Part shown: in pieces, positions 12,401-20,582 of the stretch
Position numbering within the stretch: the stretch's first letter is position 1
How the letters are laid out: every line of letters starts with the position of its first letter
Assembly (NCBI RefSeq): GCF_918814575.1
Contig: NZ_CAKKNS010000003.1
Span: forward strand, 1 to 64,000
Source of the DNA: Periweissella fabaria
Lineage (GTDB): Bacteria; Bacillota; Bacilli; Lactobacillales; Lactobacillaceae
Reading direction: 5' to 3'
DNA length: 64,000 nucleotides
Position numbers and translations under genes: made by a program
The notes under the pieces: generated by a model
Database searches by the model: none
Told to the model about the DNA's origin: nothing
Seen by the model: the letters and a program-made list of their open reading frames with translations, nothing else

Positions 12401-12968
12401 CTGGATTCTCAACGCCAAAAGGATAAATATCAATAATTGAACCTCGAATCGCAAAATCTCCAGGTTTATCAACCATCTTAACTTGTTCGTATCCCATCAT
12501 TAGTAAGGATGGCTGTAATGATTCAAATTGATACTCAGTTACAAAATCAAGCTGGAGATTGGCAGCTTTAAAAATTGATGGCGGCGTCAATTTTTTGCGG
12601 ACACCGGCTAACGTCGTGACAACAATTACTGGTTGTTCTGACAGTAAAGCTGTTAAGGCTGCTATTCGAGCAGCTCGAGCATCTGGAGACGCTGTTGCTA
12701 GCTCAACTTCAATTCGATCTTCAGCTGGAAAATTAAAGATTTGCTCGTCATTTATAAAATTTTTCAAATCCTCAATAATTTGGTCAGCATGTAATTGATT
12801 ATCTGCCACAATTAATTGTGGCTGTGTTAAATTCGCAAAAAATGAAGCATAATACGTCGTTCGAGCTGAACCCGTCAAACCAGTAATCAATTGGCGGGTA
12901 TGAGGTATCAAATGCTCTAAAACATTTTTAAATTCATCAGTCTGAGCAATTAAATCTTGAATTTGCAT
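9438..12968 (-). CDS. mfd: transcription-repair coupling factor Mfd
   Basis: Mfd pushes RNA polymerase stalled at DNA damage off the template and recruits UvrA. The 1176-residue protein has full family length: an N-terminal UvrB-like part, the RNA-polymerase interaction domain (around YVVHVNHGIGVYEG), and a RecG-type translocase with Walker A GDVGFGKTE, the DEEQRFG box and the RGRVGRS motif VI. The C-terminal TRCF domain follows. It starts 37 bases after the pth stop and overlaps the following flippase gene, as in the conserved pth-mfd operon. With uvrA and uvrB also in this window, three of the nucleotide-excision-repair proteins are covered. Confidence 0.98.
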   Translation of the reverse strand: MQIQDLIAQTDEFKNVLEHLIPHTRQLITGLTGSARTTYYASFFANLTQPQLIVADNQLHADQIIEDLKNFINDEQIFNFPAEDRIEVELATASPDARAARIAALTALLSEQPVIVVTTLAGVRKKLTPPSIFKAANLQLDFVTEYQFESLQPSLLMMGYEQVKMVDKPGDFAIRGSIIDIYPFGVENPVRVDFFDTMIDSMRFFDIVSQKSLATIEQFTVRPVNEFILDEPTLVNGQAKLADAMTTVRTSLTGAAKKHLTDYFTPLLADNALTQAQELNIYIDYFYPQTASIVDYLSDQGVLIFEDLAHLQDSEQQLITNDAEWITNRLAQQKVLPQVEVAHRLLNIVHHSGHAQMIVSQFQKGIGKLKLDNLVQVNSRVMQQFFGQLPLLKSEMERWYKQKYTVLILANTQDRISEIQRILADFEISVTIVKVDELQAQLVQVLTGQLHSGFELTTQRLAVLTENEIFASVRKKARPKRQTLANAERIKSYSELKVGDYVVHVNHGIGVYEGMQTLEVHGVHQDYITIGYQKDAKIFIPASQLNLVQKYVGAEDKTPKINKLGGVEWAKTKRKVASQIEDIADQLIALYAEREAAQGFAFSHNEAAMQTFADAFPYTETPDQLRSTAEVLADMEKQRPMDRLLVGDVGFGKTEVAFRAAYKAFLDQKQVAILVPTTILAQQHFESMQARFAEFGVKLGLLSRFQTPKQIKETIAGLKNHTIDIVVGTHRVLSKDVVFADIGLLIVDEEQRFGVKHKERLKELKTNVDVLTLTATPIPRTLHMSMLGVRDLSVIETPPANRYPIQTYVMEQNGGVIADAIEREMGRQGQVFYLHNRVNDIEKVTGYLGALVPEARIVYAHGQMTENQLETVLYDFINREYDVLVATTIIETGVDIPNANTLIIENADHMGLAQLYQLRGRVGRSSRVAYAYFTYPINQSLNEESEKRLEAIRDFTELGSGFKIAMRDLSIRGAGNLLGKQQHGFIDSVGYDLYTQMLTEAVAKKRGQGQTKVSDAEIDLTIEAYIPTTYIEDQGQKIEMYRRIRQAITEPQFIEVEEDLLDRFGEYPTEVSNLLQISRLKTLADSALVEKIWQENNFIFVQFSASAVKALSMETVMTNMAHTKLRSAIGQGTNDALKIKFVIQPNMTQSIWFTELSNYLQAIVSSQQIGEEKDGQ

Positions 12969-13005
12969 CCCTTCAACTCCTTTTATAAATTGCTACATGC
13001 CGGGG

Positions 13006-13569
13006 TTAGTTAAATTTATTCATCGTTGCTTGAAAATCGTCATTACCAACCCAATCTTCAACAATTTGCATTGCTAAAATTAACCCATCTGCCAATGGTT
13101 GTTGTTGTTCTTTACTAAACTTACCTAAGACATAATTAACTACTGCATCTGGTGTATGGTCAGGATGGTCAATACCAAATTTCAAACGTTTAAACTCCTG
13201 GGTCCCAGTATGAGCAATAATACTCTTAATCCCATTATGACCACCTGCTGACCCTTTTTGGCGTAACCGCAGTGAGCCCATCGCCCGATCCATGTCATCA
13301 AAAATAACTAAAATATCTTCAATGGCAATATCATAATATTTCATCAAAGCAGCGACCGCCCGACCAGAATCATTCATGTAGGTAGTTGGCTGCACTAACA
13401 AGACCTTTTCACCTGCCAATTGAACTTGAGCGATAAACGCCTCTTGTTTCACTTTTTTTAAACTAATTTTCAACTCTTTCGCTAACGCATCAACCACCAT
13501 AAAGCCCACATTGTGGCGGGTTTGTGCATACTTTTCACCAATATTACCTAAACCAACTATCATTTTCAT
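13006..13569 (-). CDS. pth: peptidyl-tRNA hydrolase
   Basis: Pth frees tRNA from peptidyl-tRNA released during abortive translation. The 187-residue protein shows the family hallmarks: MIVGLGNIGEKYAQTRHNVGF with the catalytic His in TRHNVGF, the FDDMDRAMGSLRLRQKGSAGGHNGIKSI block (about 91-118), and FKRLKFGIDHPD. The Shine-Dalgarno GAGG is rather far (13 bases) from the ATG. It is the first gene of the long minus-strand operon and has its own extended -10 promoter and a leader hairpin. Confidence 0.97.
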   Translation of the reverse strand: MKMIVGLGNIGEKYAQTRHNVGFMVVDALAKELKISLKKVKQEAFIAQVQLAGEKVLLVQPTTYMNDSGRAVAALMKYYDIAIEDILVIFDDMDRAMGSLRLRQKGSAGGHNGIKSIIAHTGTQEFKRLKFGIDHPDHTPDAVVNYVLGKFSKEQQQPLADGLILAMQIVEDWVGNDDFQATMNKFN

Positions 13570-13599
13570 TATCTATCTATATCCTCGTTTCATTATGCC

Positions 13600-13635
13600 A
13601 AAGTAGAGGCGCCCGTAATCGGACCCCCCTACTTT
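13600..13635 (-). other. stable hairpin in the 5' leader of pth
   Basis: On the minus strand the arms AAAGTAG/CTACTTT enclose GGGGGTCCG/CGGGCGCCT around an ATTA loop, about 16 pairs with one G-G clash and two G-U pairs. It begins about 16 bases after the predicted transcription start and ends about 30 bases before the start codon. No T-tract follows on the minus strand, so it does not look like a terminator for pth. I do not recognise it as a known riboswitch; an RNA-stability or regulatory hairpin is possible. Confidence 0.55.
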
Positions 13636-13657
13636 TAATTTAAAATCACTCAAAGTT

Positions 13658-13666
13658 ATTATACCA
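13658..13666 (-). promoter_or_regulatory. extended -10 promoter of the pth-mfd operon
   Basis: Minus-strand TGG-TATAAT is a perfect extended -10 (13658-13666). No good -35 is seen 17 bases upstream, which is usual for extended -10 promoters. The expected start is near 13651, giving an 80-base leader. Confidence 0.65.
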
Positions 13667-13687
13667 TGTTAACTACTTTTTCATCGA

Positions 13688-13717
13688 TTGTTCTATTTTT
13701 TTAACCATCTATATGAT
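13688..13717 (+). promoter_or_regulatory. promoter of the CBS/ACT protein gene
   Basis: Plus-strand TTGTTC (13688-13693), an 18-base spacer and TATGAT (13712-13717), placed about 45 bases before the TTG start codon. It is divergent from the pth promoter. Confidence 0.5.
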
Positions 13718-13761
13718 AAGATTAAATATTATCTCAGCAAATTTTAATCGGAGGCGACATT

Positions 13762-14394
13762 TTGGATATTTCGTTCATAAAACCTAAACAGGAGCTCACA
13801 ATTGTTCATGAAAATACAACAATTAGTGAAGCTCTTGCTATCTTTGAAAATTCTAATTTTCGTGCAATTCCGATTTTAGATACTACCGGCGAACTTTTCC
13901 GTGGTAATATCTATAAAATGCACGTCTATCGCCACATGGCTGAACATGGTGACATGGAATTACCTGTAACTACGTTAATGCGTAATTCCACCAAGTTCAT
14001 TAACCTTGACGCTGCTTTTTATTCAATCTTTTTCGCTATTCGTGACCTCCCTTACATCGCAGTATTGGATCATCAAAATCATTTTTATGGTATCTTAACT
14101 CACGCCAGTTTAATGGAGTCTCTTTCAACAAGTTGGAATGTTGATCGTGGTTCTTATGTCCTTCGGGTTCGCACAGCTGGTCAACGCGGTGATTTGCAAT
14201 CAACTTCAAAAGTTATTTCTAAATATACCGCAATTGAAGCCGTAATGACGTCTAATTCACACCCGGAAAATAAATCTGTTGATATTTTATTTACTTTACC
14301 ATTTGGTCTTGAAAATAGTCTTTTACAAAAAATTATCCGTGGTTTACAACGTAAAGGTTATCCAGTCGTCGAAATTGAAGATTTACATAATTAA
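13762..14394 (+). CDS. CBS-pair protein with C-terminal ACT-like domain (CbpA/CbpB-like, possible c-di-AMP binder)
   Basis: The 210-residue cytosolic protein has an N-terminal pair of CBS motifs (about 8-60 and 70-125, ending in the typical YGILTHASLMESL) and a C-terminal part (about 140-210) that looks like an ACT fold. Small CBS proteins of Firmicutes such as Listeria CbpA/CbpB and Bacillus DarB bind cyclic di-AMP and control stringent-response or carbon enzymes. That role is an inference from family likeness, and I cannot tell CbpA from CbpB with confidence. The start is TTG with a strong GGAGG eight bases upstream; no ATG fits. It stands alone between a divergent promoter and a terminator. 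Confidence 0.85.
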   Translation: MDISFIKPKQELTIVHENTTISEALAIFENSNFRAIPILDTTGELFRGNIYKMHVYRHMAEHGDMELPVTTLMRNSTKFINLDAAFYSIFFAIRDLPYIAVLDHQNHFYGILTHASLMESLSTSWNVDRGSYVLRVRTAGQRGDLQSTSKVISKYTAIEAVMTSNSHPENKSVDILFTLPFGLENSLLQKIIRGLQRKGYPVVEIEDLHN

Positions 14395-14424
14395 AAAAGG
14401 AACGCCAAATGGCGTTCCTTTTTT
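14393..14424. terminator. bidirectional terminator between convergent genes
   Basis: A perfect stem GGAACGCC/GGCGTTCC with an AAAT loop is flanked by six A and six T. It sits between the stops of the CBS gene and the convergent small gene, overlapping the CBS stop by two bases. Confidence 0.95.
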
Positions 14425-14426
14425 AA

Positions 14427-14816
14427 TTATTCTGCAGTGTCCGTGTTATTTTCAGTTGATTCCAAAAATTCAATCAAGCCGGCACTATCAATCCGACCAT
14501 CTAAAACCATACCAACTCCAGCCATAAAATTCATACCAGTTTGAACACCGTTATAAAATGCTTTAGCCGTTTCATCACTACCAGCTTGCTCTGTAATGGC
14601 ACTTGTGTACGCCTTTTGGTAATCACCTAATCGACCAATTAGATATGATACCGTTTTGGCCCGTCCAAGTTCTGTTGCTAATTGTTGAACTTGCTCAGCA
14701 ATTTCAACGTCATCAGTATCAACTGGCATCCCATTGGCAAAGTTCAAAAAGGCTTTACTAATTGCAGCTGCTTCTGTTGCATCTAATTTAGTAAAACTAC
14801 GTACATGTTGCTTCAT
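14427..14816 (-). CDS. uncharacterised small protein downstream of uvrA
   Basis: I do not recognise this 129-residue protein. It is acidic and apparently all-helical, with no signal peptide or membrane segment. Recognisable stretches are RSFTKLDATEAAAISKAFLNFANGMPVDTDDVEIA and KAFYNGVQTGMNFMAGVGMVLDGRIDSAGLIEFLES. The reading frame is clearly real: GGAG is well spaced, the stop abuts a strong terminator, and it starts 13 bases after the uvrA stop. It is therefore the last gene of a uvrB-uvrA operon and could be damage-inducible. No DNA-repair motif is visible, so no function is claimed. Confidence 0.85.
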   Translation of the reverse strand: MKQHVRSFTKLDATEAAAISKAFLNFANGMPVDTDDVEIAEQVQQLATELGRAKTVSYLIGRLGDYQKAYTSAITEQAGSDETAKAFYNGVQTGMNFMAGVGMVLDGRIDSAGLIEFLESTENNTDTAE

Positions 14817-14828
14817 AATTTAAATCTC

Positions 14829-17675
14829 CTACTTCTTTTCCATTAATTCTTTTGTGCGGTTCATGATTGGACCAAGATATTGACCGGTATATGAATTAGC
14901 AACATCAACGATTTCCTCTGGTGTCCCAGTTGCTAAGACCATACCACCACCGGCGCCGCCTTCTGGGCCCATATCAATCAAGTAATCAGCAGCTTTGATA
15001 ACATCCAAATTATGTTCAATAACTAGAACAGTATTACCTGCATCGACTAATCGATTTAAGACGACCAATAAACGCGCAATATCATCAGTATGCAAGCCGG
15101 TTGTCGGTTCGTCAAGAATATAAAAATTCTTTCCGGTTGATTTTTTGTGTAATTCCGATGCCAACTTCATTCGTTGGGCTTCACCACCAGACAACGTTGT
15201 GGCACTTTGACCTAACGCAACGTAGCCTAAGCCAACATCTTGTATTGTTTGTAACTTACGCCGAATTTTAGGAATAGGTTCAAAAAATGCTAATGCTTCA
15301 GCAACTTTCATTTCTAAAACTTGAGCAATATTTTTACCCTTATACTCAACTTCTAACGTCTCTGAATTATACCGGGCACCATGACAAACTTCACAAGGCA
15401 CATAAACATCAGGTAAGAAATTCATCTCGATTTTGATAATACCATCACCGTGACAAGCTTCACATCGCCCACCTTTGACATTAAATGAGAAGCGACCTTT
15501 TTTATAGCCTCGCATCTTGGCCTCATTAGTTGTCGCAAATAAATCGCGAATATCATCAAAAACACCTGTGTATGTTGCAGGATTAGATCTTGGTGTCCGT
15601 CCAATAGCACTTTGATCAATATCAACAATTTTCTCAATGTTTTCATAACCCGTAATTTTAGTAAATTTGCCGGGTTTCTCAGAGTTATGATTCAATTTTT
15701 GTTTTAAAGCCCGTTTCAAAATCATATTAACCAACGTTGATTTCCCAGAGCCTGAAACACCGGTAACAGCAATAAATTTCCCCAATGGAAAATCGACCGT
15801 CACATCTTGCAAGTTATTTTCAGCCGCACCGGTAATTGTCAATTTTTGACCATTCCCTTGACGCCGTTGTGTTGGTACTGGAATAAACTTTTTCCCGGCT
15901 AAATATTGTCCAGTTAATGATTTTGTTGTCCGTGCAACTTGCTTAGGTGTACCAGCAGCCATAACTTGCCCACCTAAATCACCAGCCCCTGGCCCAATAT
16001 CAATTAAATAATCAGCTGCCCACATTGTATCTTCATCGTGTTCAACGACAATTAAAGTATTCCCTAAATCACGCATTTTTTTAAGGGACGCAATCAAACG
16101 ATCATTATCCCGTTGATGCAACCCAATTGATGGTTCATCCAAAATATATAACACCCCTGAAAGGTTCGAACCAATTTGGGTGGCTAATCGAATACGTTGA
16201 GCTTCACCACCAGATAAAGTTCGTGCTGAGCGGGATAGTGTTAAGTAATCTAACCCAACGTTTTCCAAAAATGTTAACCGGTCAATAATTTCTTTAATGA
16301 TTGGTTGGGCAATCGTAGCATCTTGTTCACCAAACGTAACTTGCCTAAAAAATGCTAATTCATCCGTCACGGCTTTTTCTGAAACTTCCGCAATGTGTTG
16401 GCCGTTCACTTTGACAGATAACGCTGCCGGATTTAAGCGGTACCCATGACAGGCGACACACGTTAATTCAGTCATATACTGACGCATTTGATCGCGGGTA
16501 AAATCAGAATTCGTTTCTTTGTAACGGCGTGAAATATTATTAATAACCCCTTCAAATGGTGCATCCACATCACGAACACCACCAAAATCGCTTTGAAAGT
16601 GAAAATGAAAATTCTTCTTACCAGAACCATACAAGACTAGATCACGTTGCTTTTTCGTTAATTTAGCAAAAGGTACATCCATTGGAATCTTAAATTGTTC
16701 AGCAAATTGCGCTAACATAGCCGGATAGTATTGTGATGAAATCGGACTCCAAGCAGCAACGGCACCTTCAGTTAAGGTTAGTGTCTTATCTGGCACAATT
16801 AAATCTTCATCCACTTCAAGTTTAACTCCAAGCCCTTCACAAACAGGACAAGCTCCTAATGGGGCATTAAATGAGAATAACCGTGGTTCGAGCTTACCGA
16901 CTCCAAAATCTTTAAGCGCACCTGTATAGTGATCAGAAAAAGTAATTTCAGTTTGACCAATAATATCAACTGTTACTAATCCTTCCGCTAAGCGCATTGC
17001 TGATTCAACCGAATCAAATAATCGTGAACGAATACCGTCTTTTAAAACAATGCGATCGACGACAATTTCAATTGTATGCGCCACATTTTCATCTAAAGCA
17101 TAGTCTTCCGCTAAATCAACAATCTCTCCGTCTAAACGAATACGTACAAAGCCTTCTTTACGAATTTTAGCAAAAATTGATTGGTGGGTACCTGTTTTTG
17201 CAACAATCACGGGGGCTAAAATTTGCAATTTAGTCCGTTCTGGATATTGCTGGAGCACATGATCAACAATTTGTTCAATCGATGGTAATGTAATAATGCC
17301 ATCTGCAGCCGCATCCGGTTTTCCCACCCGGGCCCACAACAACCGTAAATAATCATTAATTTCGGTAACGGTTCCTACTGTAGACCGGGGATTTTTGGAA
17401 GTTGTTTTTTGATCAATTGAAATTGCTGGACTCAAGCCATCAATGGAATCAACATCTGGTTTATCCATTTGTCCTAAAAATTGCCGTGCATAGGCCGAAA
17501 GGCTTTCAACATAGCGGCGTTGACCTTCAGCATACAGAGTATCAAAGGCTAATGATGACTTTCCAGAGCCAGATAAGCCGGTTACAACCACTAATTTATC
17601 ACGGGGAATTGTAACATCAATATTTTTTAAATTATGGGCGCGTGCGCCATGAATTACTATTTTATCGTTTGCCAT
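14829..17675 (-). CDS. uvrA: excinuclease ABC subunit A
   Basis: UvrA is the damage-sensing dimeric ATPase of nucleotide excision repair and loads UvrB. The 948-residue protein has two ABC modules with Walker [10 protein letters not shown] near the N-terminus and GVSGSGKST in the second half, and two LSGGEAQR signatures. Zinc-binding CxxC pairs are present (CPVC and CVACHG in the first half; CEACHGDG and [10 protein letters not shown] in the second). It follows uvrB by 9 bases, so the two share a transcript, and GAGG precedes its ATG. It should share the SOS control seen in front of uvrB. Confidence 0.98.
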   Translation of the reverse strand: MANDKIVIHGARAHNLKNIDVTIPRDKLVVVTGLSGSGKSSLAFDTLYAEGQRRYVESLSAYARQFLGQMDKPDVDSIDGLSPAISIDQKTTSKNPRSTVGTVTEINDYLRLLWARVGKPDAAADGIITLPSIEQIVDHVLQQYPERTKLQILAPVIVAKTGTHQSIFAKIRKEGFVRIRLDGEIVDLAEDYALDENVAHTIEIVVDRIVLKDGIRSRLFDSVESAMRLAEGLVTVDIIGQTEITFSDHYTGALKDFGVGKLEPRLFSFNAPLGACPVCEGLGVKLEVDEDLIVPDKTLTLTEGAVAAWSPISSQYYPAMLAQFAEQFKIPMDVPFAKLTKKQRDLVLYGSGKKNFHFHFQSDFGGVRDVDAPFEGVINNISRRYKETNSDFTRDQMRQYMTELTCVACHGYRLNPAALSVKVNGQHIAEVSEKAVTDELAFFRQVTFGEQDATIAQPIIKEIIDRLTFLENVGLDYLTLSRSARTLSGGEAQRIRLATQIGSNLSGVLYILDEPSIGLHQRDNDRLIASLKKMRDLGNTLIVVEHDEDTMWAADYLIDIGPGAGDLGGQVMAAGTPKQVARTTKSLTGQYLAGKKFIPVPTQRRQGNGQKLTITGAAENNLQDVTVDFPLGKFIAVTGVSGSGKSTLVNMILKRALKQKLNHNSEKPGKFTKITGYENIEKIVDIDQSAIGRTPRSNPATYTGVFDDIRDLFATTNEAKMRGYKKGRFSFNVKGGRCEACHGDGIIKIEMNFLPDVYVPCEVCHGARYNSETLEVEYKGKNIAQVLEMKVAEALAFFEPIPKIRRKLQTIQDVGLGYVALGQSATTLSGGEAQRMKLASELHKKSTGKNFYILDEPTTGLHTDDIARLLVVLNRLVDAGNTVLVIEHNLDVIKAADYLIDMGPEGGAGGGMVLATGTPEEIVDVANSYTGQYLGPIMNRTKELMEKK

Positions 17676-17684
17676 ACTTTATCC

Positions 17685-19703
17685 TCAAGCTTTTTTAAGT
17701 GCTTTTAATTCCATTATCGTATCACGCAACGTGGCGGCTTCTTCAAAATCAAGTCGCTTCGCAGCATTCTTCATTTGATCTTCAAGACTAGCTAAAATTA
17801 AGGCTTGATCAGCTTTCTTCATATCCTTAAATTCAACTTCCGTTAAACTAGCCGATTTTGATTGGCCATCATCCGAACTTGGTTGCGAAATAGAAATCAA
17901 ATCACGAACTGGTTTAATAATCGTTTCTGGAACAATCCCATGTTCTGTATTATAAGCAGTTTGTATCTCACGTCGGCGCGCTGTTTCATCCATTGCATTT
18001 TGCATTGAATCAGTTACCTTATCAGCATACAAAATCACATGGCCGTTACTATTACGTGCCGCTCGACCAATTGTTTGAATCAATGAACGTTCATTCCGTA
18101 AAAAGCCTTCTTTATCAGCATCCAAAATGGCCACTAATGATACTTCAGGGACATCAATTCCTTCTCGCAACAAATTAATCCCAACTAATACATCAAATTT
18201 CCCCAGCCGTAAATCACGAATAATTTCCGTTCGCTCAAGTGTTTTTATATCAGCGTGTAGATATTTAACTTTAATGCTTAAGTCTTTAAAGTAATCTGTT
18301 AAATCTTCCGCCATTTTCTTAGTCAGTGTTGTAATGAAGACCCGTTCATTACGCTCAACCCGTTCATTAATTTCACCAACTAAGTCATCAATTTGCCCCA
18401 TAACTGGTCGAACTTCGACCGTTGGATCAAGTAACCCAGTCGGCCGAATAATTTGTTGTGCAATATCTTCTGCTGGTACCCGTTCAGTTTCATAAACACC
18501 GGGCGTTGCTGACATATAGACAATTTGTTGTACATGTTTTTCAAATTCCGTTAAAGTTAATGGTCGGTTATCAAGTGCCGATGGCAAACGGAATCCATAG
18601 TCAATTAGCTGTTGTTTCCGCGCCCGGTCACCGTTGTACATCCCACGAATTTGCGGCATCGTAACATGGCTTTCATCAACGACAATTAAGAAATCATCAG
18701 GAAAGAAATCAAGGAGGGTAAATGGTGGTTCACCTGCTTGACGACCATCCATATGCCGGGAATAATTTTCAATCCCACTTGTGAAGCCCATTTCTTTGAG
18801 CATTTCAATATCATACTCTGTCCGTTGTTTTAGACGCTGGGCCTCGAGTAATTTTCCTTCATTTTCAAAAACTTTAAGCTGTTCTTCGAGTTCTGCAGCA
18901 ATGGTTTGCGTTGCACGTTCAATAATTGTGTCATTAGTCATAAAGTGCTTAGCTGGAAAAATTGAAACATGCGCTTGATCACTGAGAATTTCACCTGTTA
19001 ATGAATCAATTTCGCGAATACGATCAATCTCATCCCCAAAAAATTCAATCCGCAAAGCTTTAGAATCACTTGAAGCCGGGAAAATTTCTACTACATCCCC
19101 GCGAACACGAAAACGTCCCCGTTGAAAATCAATGTCATTACGTTCAAATTGAATATCAATTAACTGCCGTAATAAAGCATCTCGTTCCACTTCCATCCCA
19201 ACTCGTAAAGACACAACATGTTCCCGATATTGATGCGGGTCTCCCAATCCAAAGATTGACGACACGGAAGCCACCACAATCACATCGTTACGCTCTAGTA
19301 ATGATGCTGTTGCTGAATTTCGTAATTTATCAATTTCATCATTGATTGATGAATCTTTTTCAATATACGTATCCGATGATGGGACATATGCTTCTGGTTG
19401 ATAATAATCATAATATGAGACAAAGTATTCAACAGCATTGTCGGGAAAAAATTCTTTAAATTCGCCATATAGCTGCCCCGCCAAAGTTTTATTATGTGAC
19501 AAAACTAAAGTTGGTTTATTGACTTCTTTAATAACATTACTAATTGTAAAAGTTTTCCCAGTCCCAGTTGCTCCAAGTAAGATTTGTTCTTTCTTACCCG
19601 CATTGATACCGGCAACTAGCTGATTAATCGCTTGCGGTTGGTCCCCAGTTGGTTGGTATTTTGAATGTACGTTAAATTCATGCGTTGTCTCCCGATTAAT
19701 CAT
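17685..19703 (-). CDS. uvrB: excinuclease ABC subunit B
   Basis: UvrB is the helicase-like subunit that verifies DNA damage and recruits UvrC. The 672-residue protein has Walker [11 protein letters not shown] near the N-terminus, the beta-hairpin region around [15 protein letters not shown] as motif [12 protein letters not shown] as motif VI, and a C-terminal UVR motif ([22 protein letters not shown]). AAGGGG precedes the ATG. Upstream are an unusual perfect palindrome hairpin and, beyond it, a LexA/DinR-type box lying in a promoter, so the gene is probably SOS-induced. Confidence 0.98.
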   Translation of the reverse strand: MINRETTHEFNVHSKYQPTGDQPQAINQLVAGINAGKKEQILLGATGTGKTFTISNVIKEVNKPTLVLSHNKTLAGQLYGEFKEFFPDNAVEYFVSYYDYYQPEAYVPSSDTYIEKDSSINDEIDKLRNSATASLLERNDVIVVASVSSIFGLGDPHQYREHVVSLRVGMEVERDALLRQLIDIQFERNDIDFQRGRFRVRGDVVEIFPASSDSKALRIEFFGDEIDRIREIDSLTGEILSDQAHVSIFPAKHFMTNDTIIERATQTIAAELEEQLKVFENEGKLLEAQRLKQRTEYDIEMLKEMGFTSGIENYSRHMDGRQAGEPPFTLLDFFPDDFLIVVDESHVTMPQIRGMYNGDRARKQQLIDYGFRLPSALDNRPLTLTEFEKHVQQIVYMSATPGVYETERVPAEDIAQQIIRPTGLLDPTVEVRPVMGQIDDLVGEINERVERNERVFITTLTKKMAEDLTDYFKDLSIKVKYLHADIKTLERTEIIRDLRLGKFDVLVGINLLREGIDVPEVSLVAILDADKEGFLRNERSLIQTIGRAARNSNGHVILYADKVTDSMQNAMDETARRREIQTAYNTEHGIVPETIIKPVRDLISISQPSSDDGQSKSASLTEVEFKDMKKADQALILASLEDQMKNAAKRLDFEEAATLRDTIMELKALKKA

Positions 19704-19735
19704 AAATGACCCCTTTCAAAATAAAAAATCGAATA

Positions 19736-19767
19736 AAAAAGAAAGCTTAATATTAAGCTTTCTTTTT
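19736..19767. terminator. perfectly palindromic terminator-like hairpin between the SOS promoter and uvrB
   Basis: The sequence is a perfect palindrome of 32 bases (core AGAAAGCTTAAT/ATTAAGCTTTCT with outer AAAA/TTTT). It has T-tracts on both strands and so fits the terminator of the upstream HD-domain gene. It also lies inside the predicted leader of uvrB, between the LexA-box promoter and the start codon, and could act as an attenuator there. Confidence 0.75.
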
Positions 19768-19779
19768 ACTAATTAATTA

Positions 19780-19809
19780 ATTTTACCATACAGAACGATT
19801 GTTCGGTAA
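19780..19809 (-). promoter_or_regulatory. LexA/DinR (SOS) box overlapping a promoter for uvrBA
   Basis: The minus strand reads CGAACAATCGTTCT at 19792-19805. This contains GAAC-N4-GTTC and closely matches the Gram-positive SOS consensus CGAACRNRYGTTYC. It falls in the 18-base spacer between TTACCG (19804-19809) and TAAAAT (19780-19785), the classic place for a repressor. The target gene downstream is uvrB, a known SOS gene. Confidence 0.8.
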
Positions 19810-19826
19810 AATAATCCCTGTCTTAA

Positions 19827-20456
19827 CTATTTTAAAATAGTTTTTGTCAGTGCCATTAATTTACCGCGATCAGAAAATTCTTGATCCAACATTTCTGGTA
19901 AGACTGATTTAATCACATATTTAACACTTGGCATATCACCAAATTCCAACATTGTTTCCAGACTTTCTTTGTAAATTTCGACAAAGACCGGTTCAGGATT
20001 ACCCTTTTGAATTTCACCAAAGGCTTCATATAATAAATCTAATTTATCAGCTACTGATAAAATACGACCTTCTAAAGTATCATCTTTACCTTCAGTTAGA
20101 CGGCGGCGGTAACGGTCGGCCAATTCTGATGGAATTTCATTTTCAATAAAATTTTCTGTCAATGAATCTTCAACATCTGATAACATCATCCGCAAGGTAT
20201 GTGTTGCATATTTAACTGGAGTCTTAATATCACCGATAAATCGCTCCGTATAATCGTGATTGAGCGCTTTTTCGTATAATCGTTGCCAATTAACCTCATT
20301 GCCATTTACTTCTTCGATATCGCCTAAAAATTGGGCTGCTTGGGTTACCTTCCATGAGTGCGCTGCCACACTATGTCCTTGATATTTAAAATATCCTGGC
20401 GCACGGACAACCATCTCGAGTTCACTTAATCCTTGTAAGTATTCATGCATCCCCAT
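19827..20456 (-). CDS. HD-domain protein, YfbR-like 5'-nucleotidase family
   Basis: The 209-residue protein has an HD phosphohydrolase layout: HSVAAHSWKVTQ supplies the first histidines, NHDYTERFIGDIKTPVK the HD pair, and SVADKLDLLYEAFGEIQKGN the last Asp. The HDYTERFIGDIKTPVK stretch closely resembles the YfbR family of deoxynucleoside 5'-monophosphatases, so a house-cleaning or dNMP-recycling role is likely but not proven. The chosen ATG (20456) has GGAGG nine bases upstream; a longer in-frame version beginning at 20513 lacks a ribosome binding site. The gene is single, flanked by terminators. Confidence 0.85.
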   Translation of the reverse strand: MGMHEYLQGLSELEMVVRAPGYFKYQGHSVAAHSWKVTQAAQFLGDIEEVNGNEVNWQRLYEKALNHDYTERFIGDIKTPVKYATHTLRMMLSDVEDSLTENFIENEIPSELADRYRRRLTEGKDDTLEGRILSVADKLDLLYEAFGEIQKGNPEPVFVEIYKESLETMLEFGDMPSVKYVIKSVLPEMLDQEFSDRGKLMALTKTILK

Positions 20457-20527
20457 TAAATTATGCCTCCGATTTGTTTTATATATCCTAACAAAATGTG
20501 AAAAGACTTGCAATATTTTCCACTAAT

Positions 20528-20573
20528 AAAAAAGAGTAGTCTTAACTAGTATTCTAGTCACACCACTCTTTTT
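20528..20573 (-). terminator. terminator after the phosphoglucomutase gene
   Basis: Imperfect hairpin with outer arms AAAAAGAGT/ACTCTTTTT and inner ACTAG/CTAGT pairing; a T-run follows on the minus strand. It lies about 10 bases after the pgm stop. Confidence 0.75.
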
Positions 20574-20582
20574 ACTATCTAA

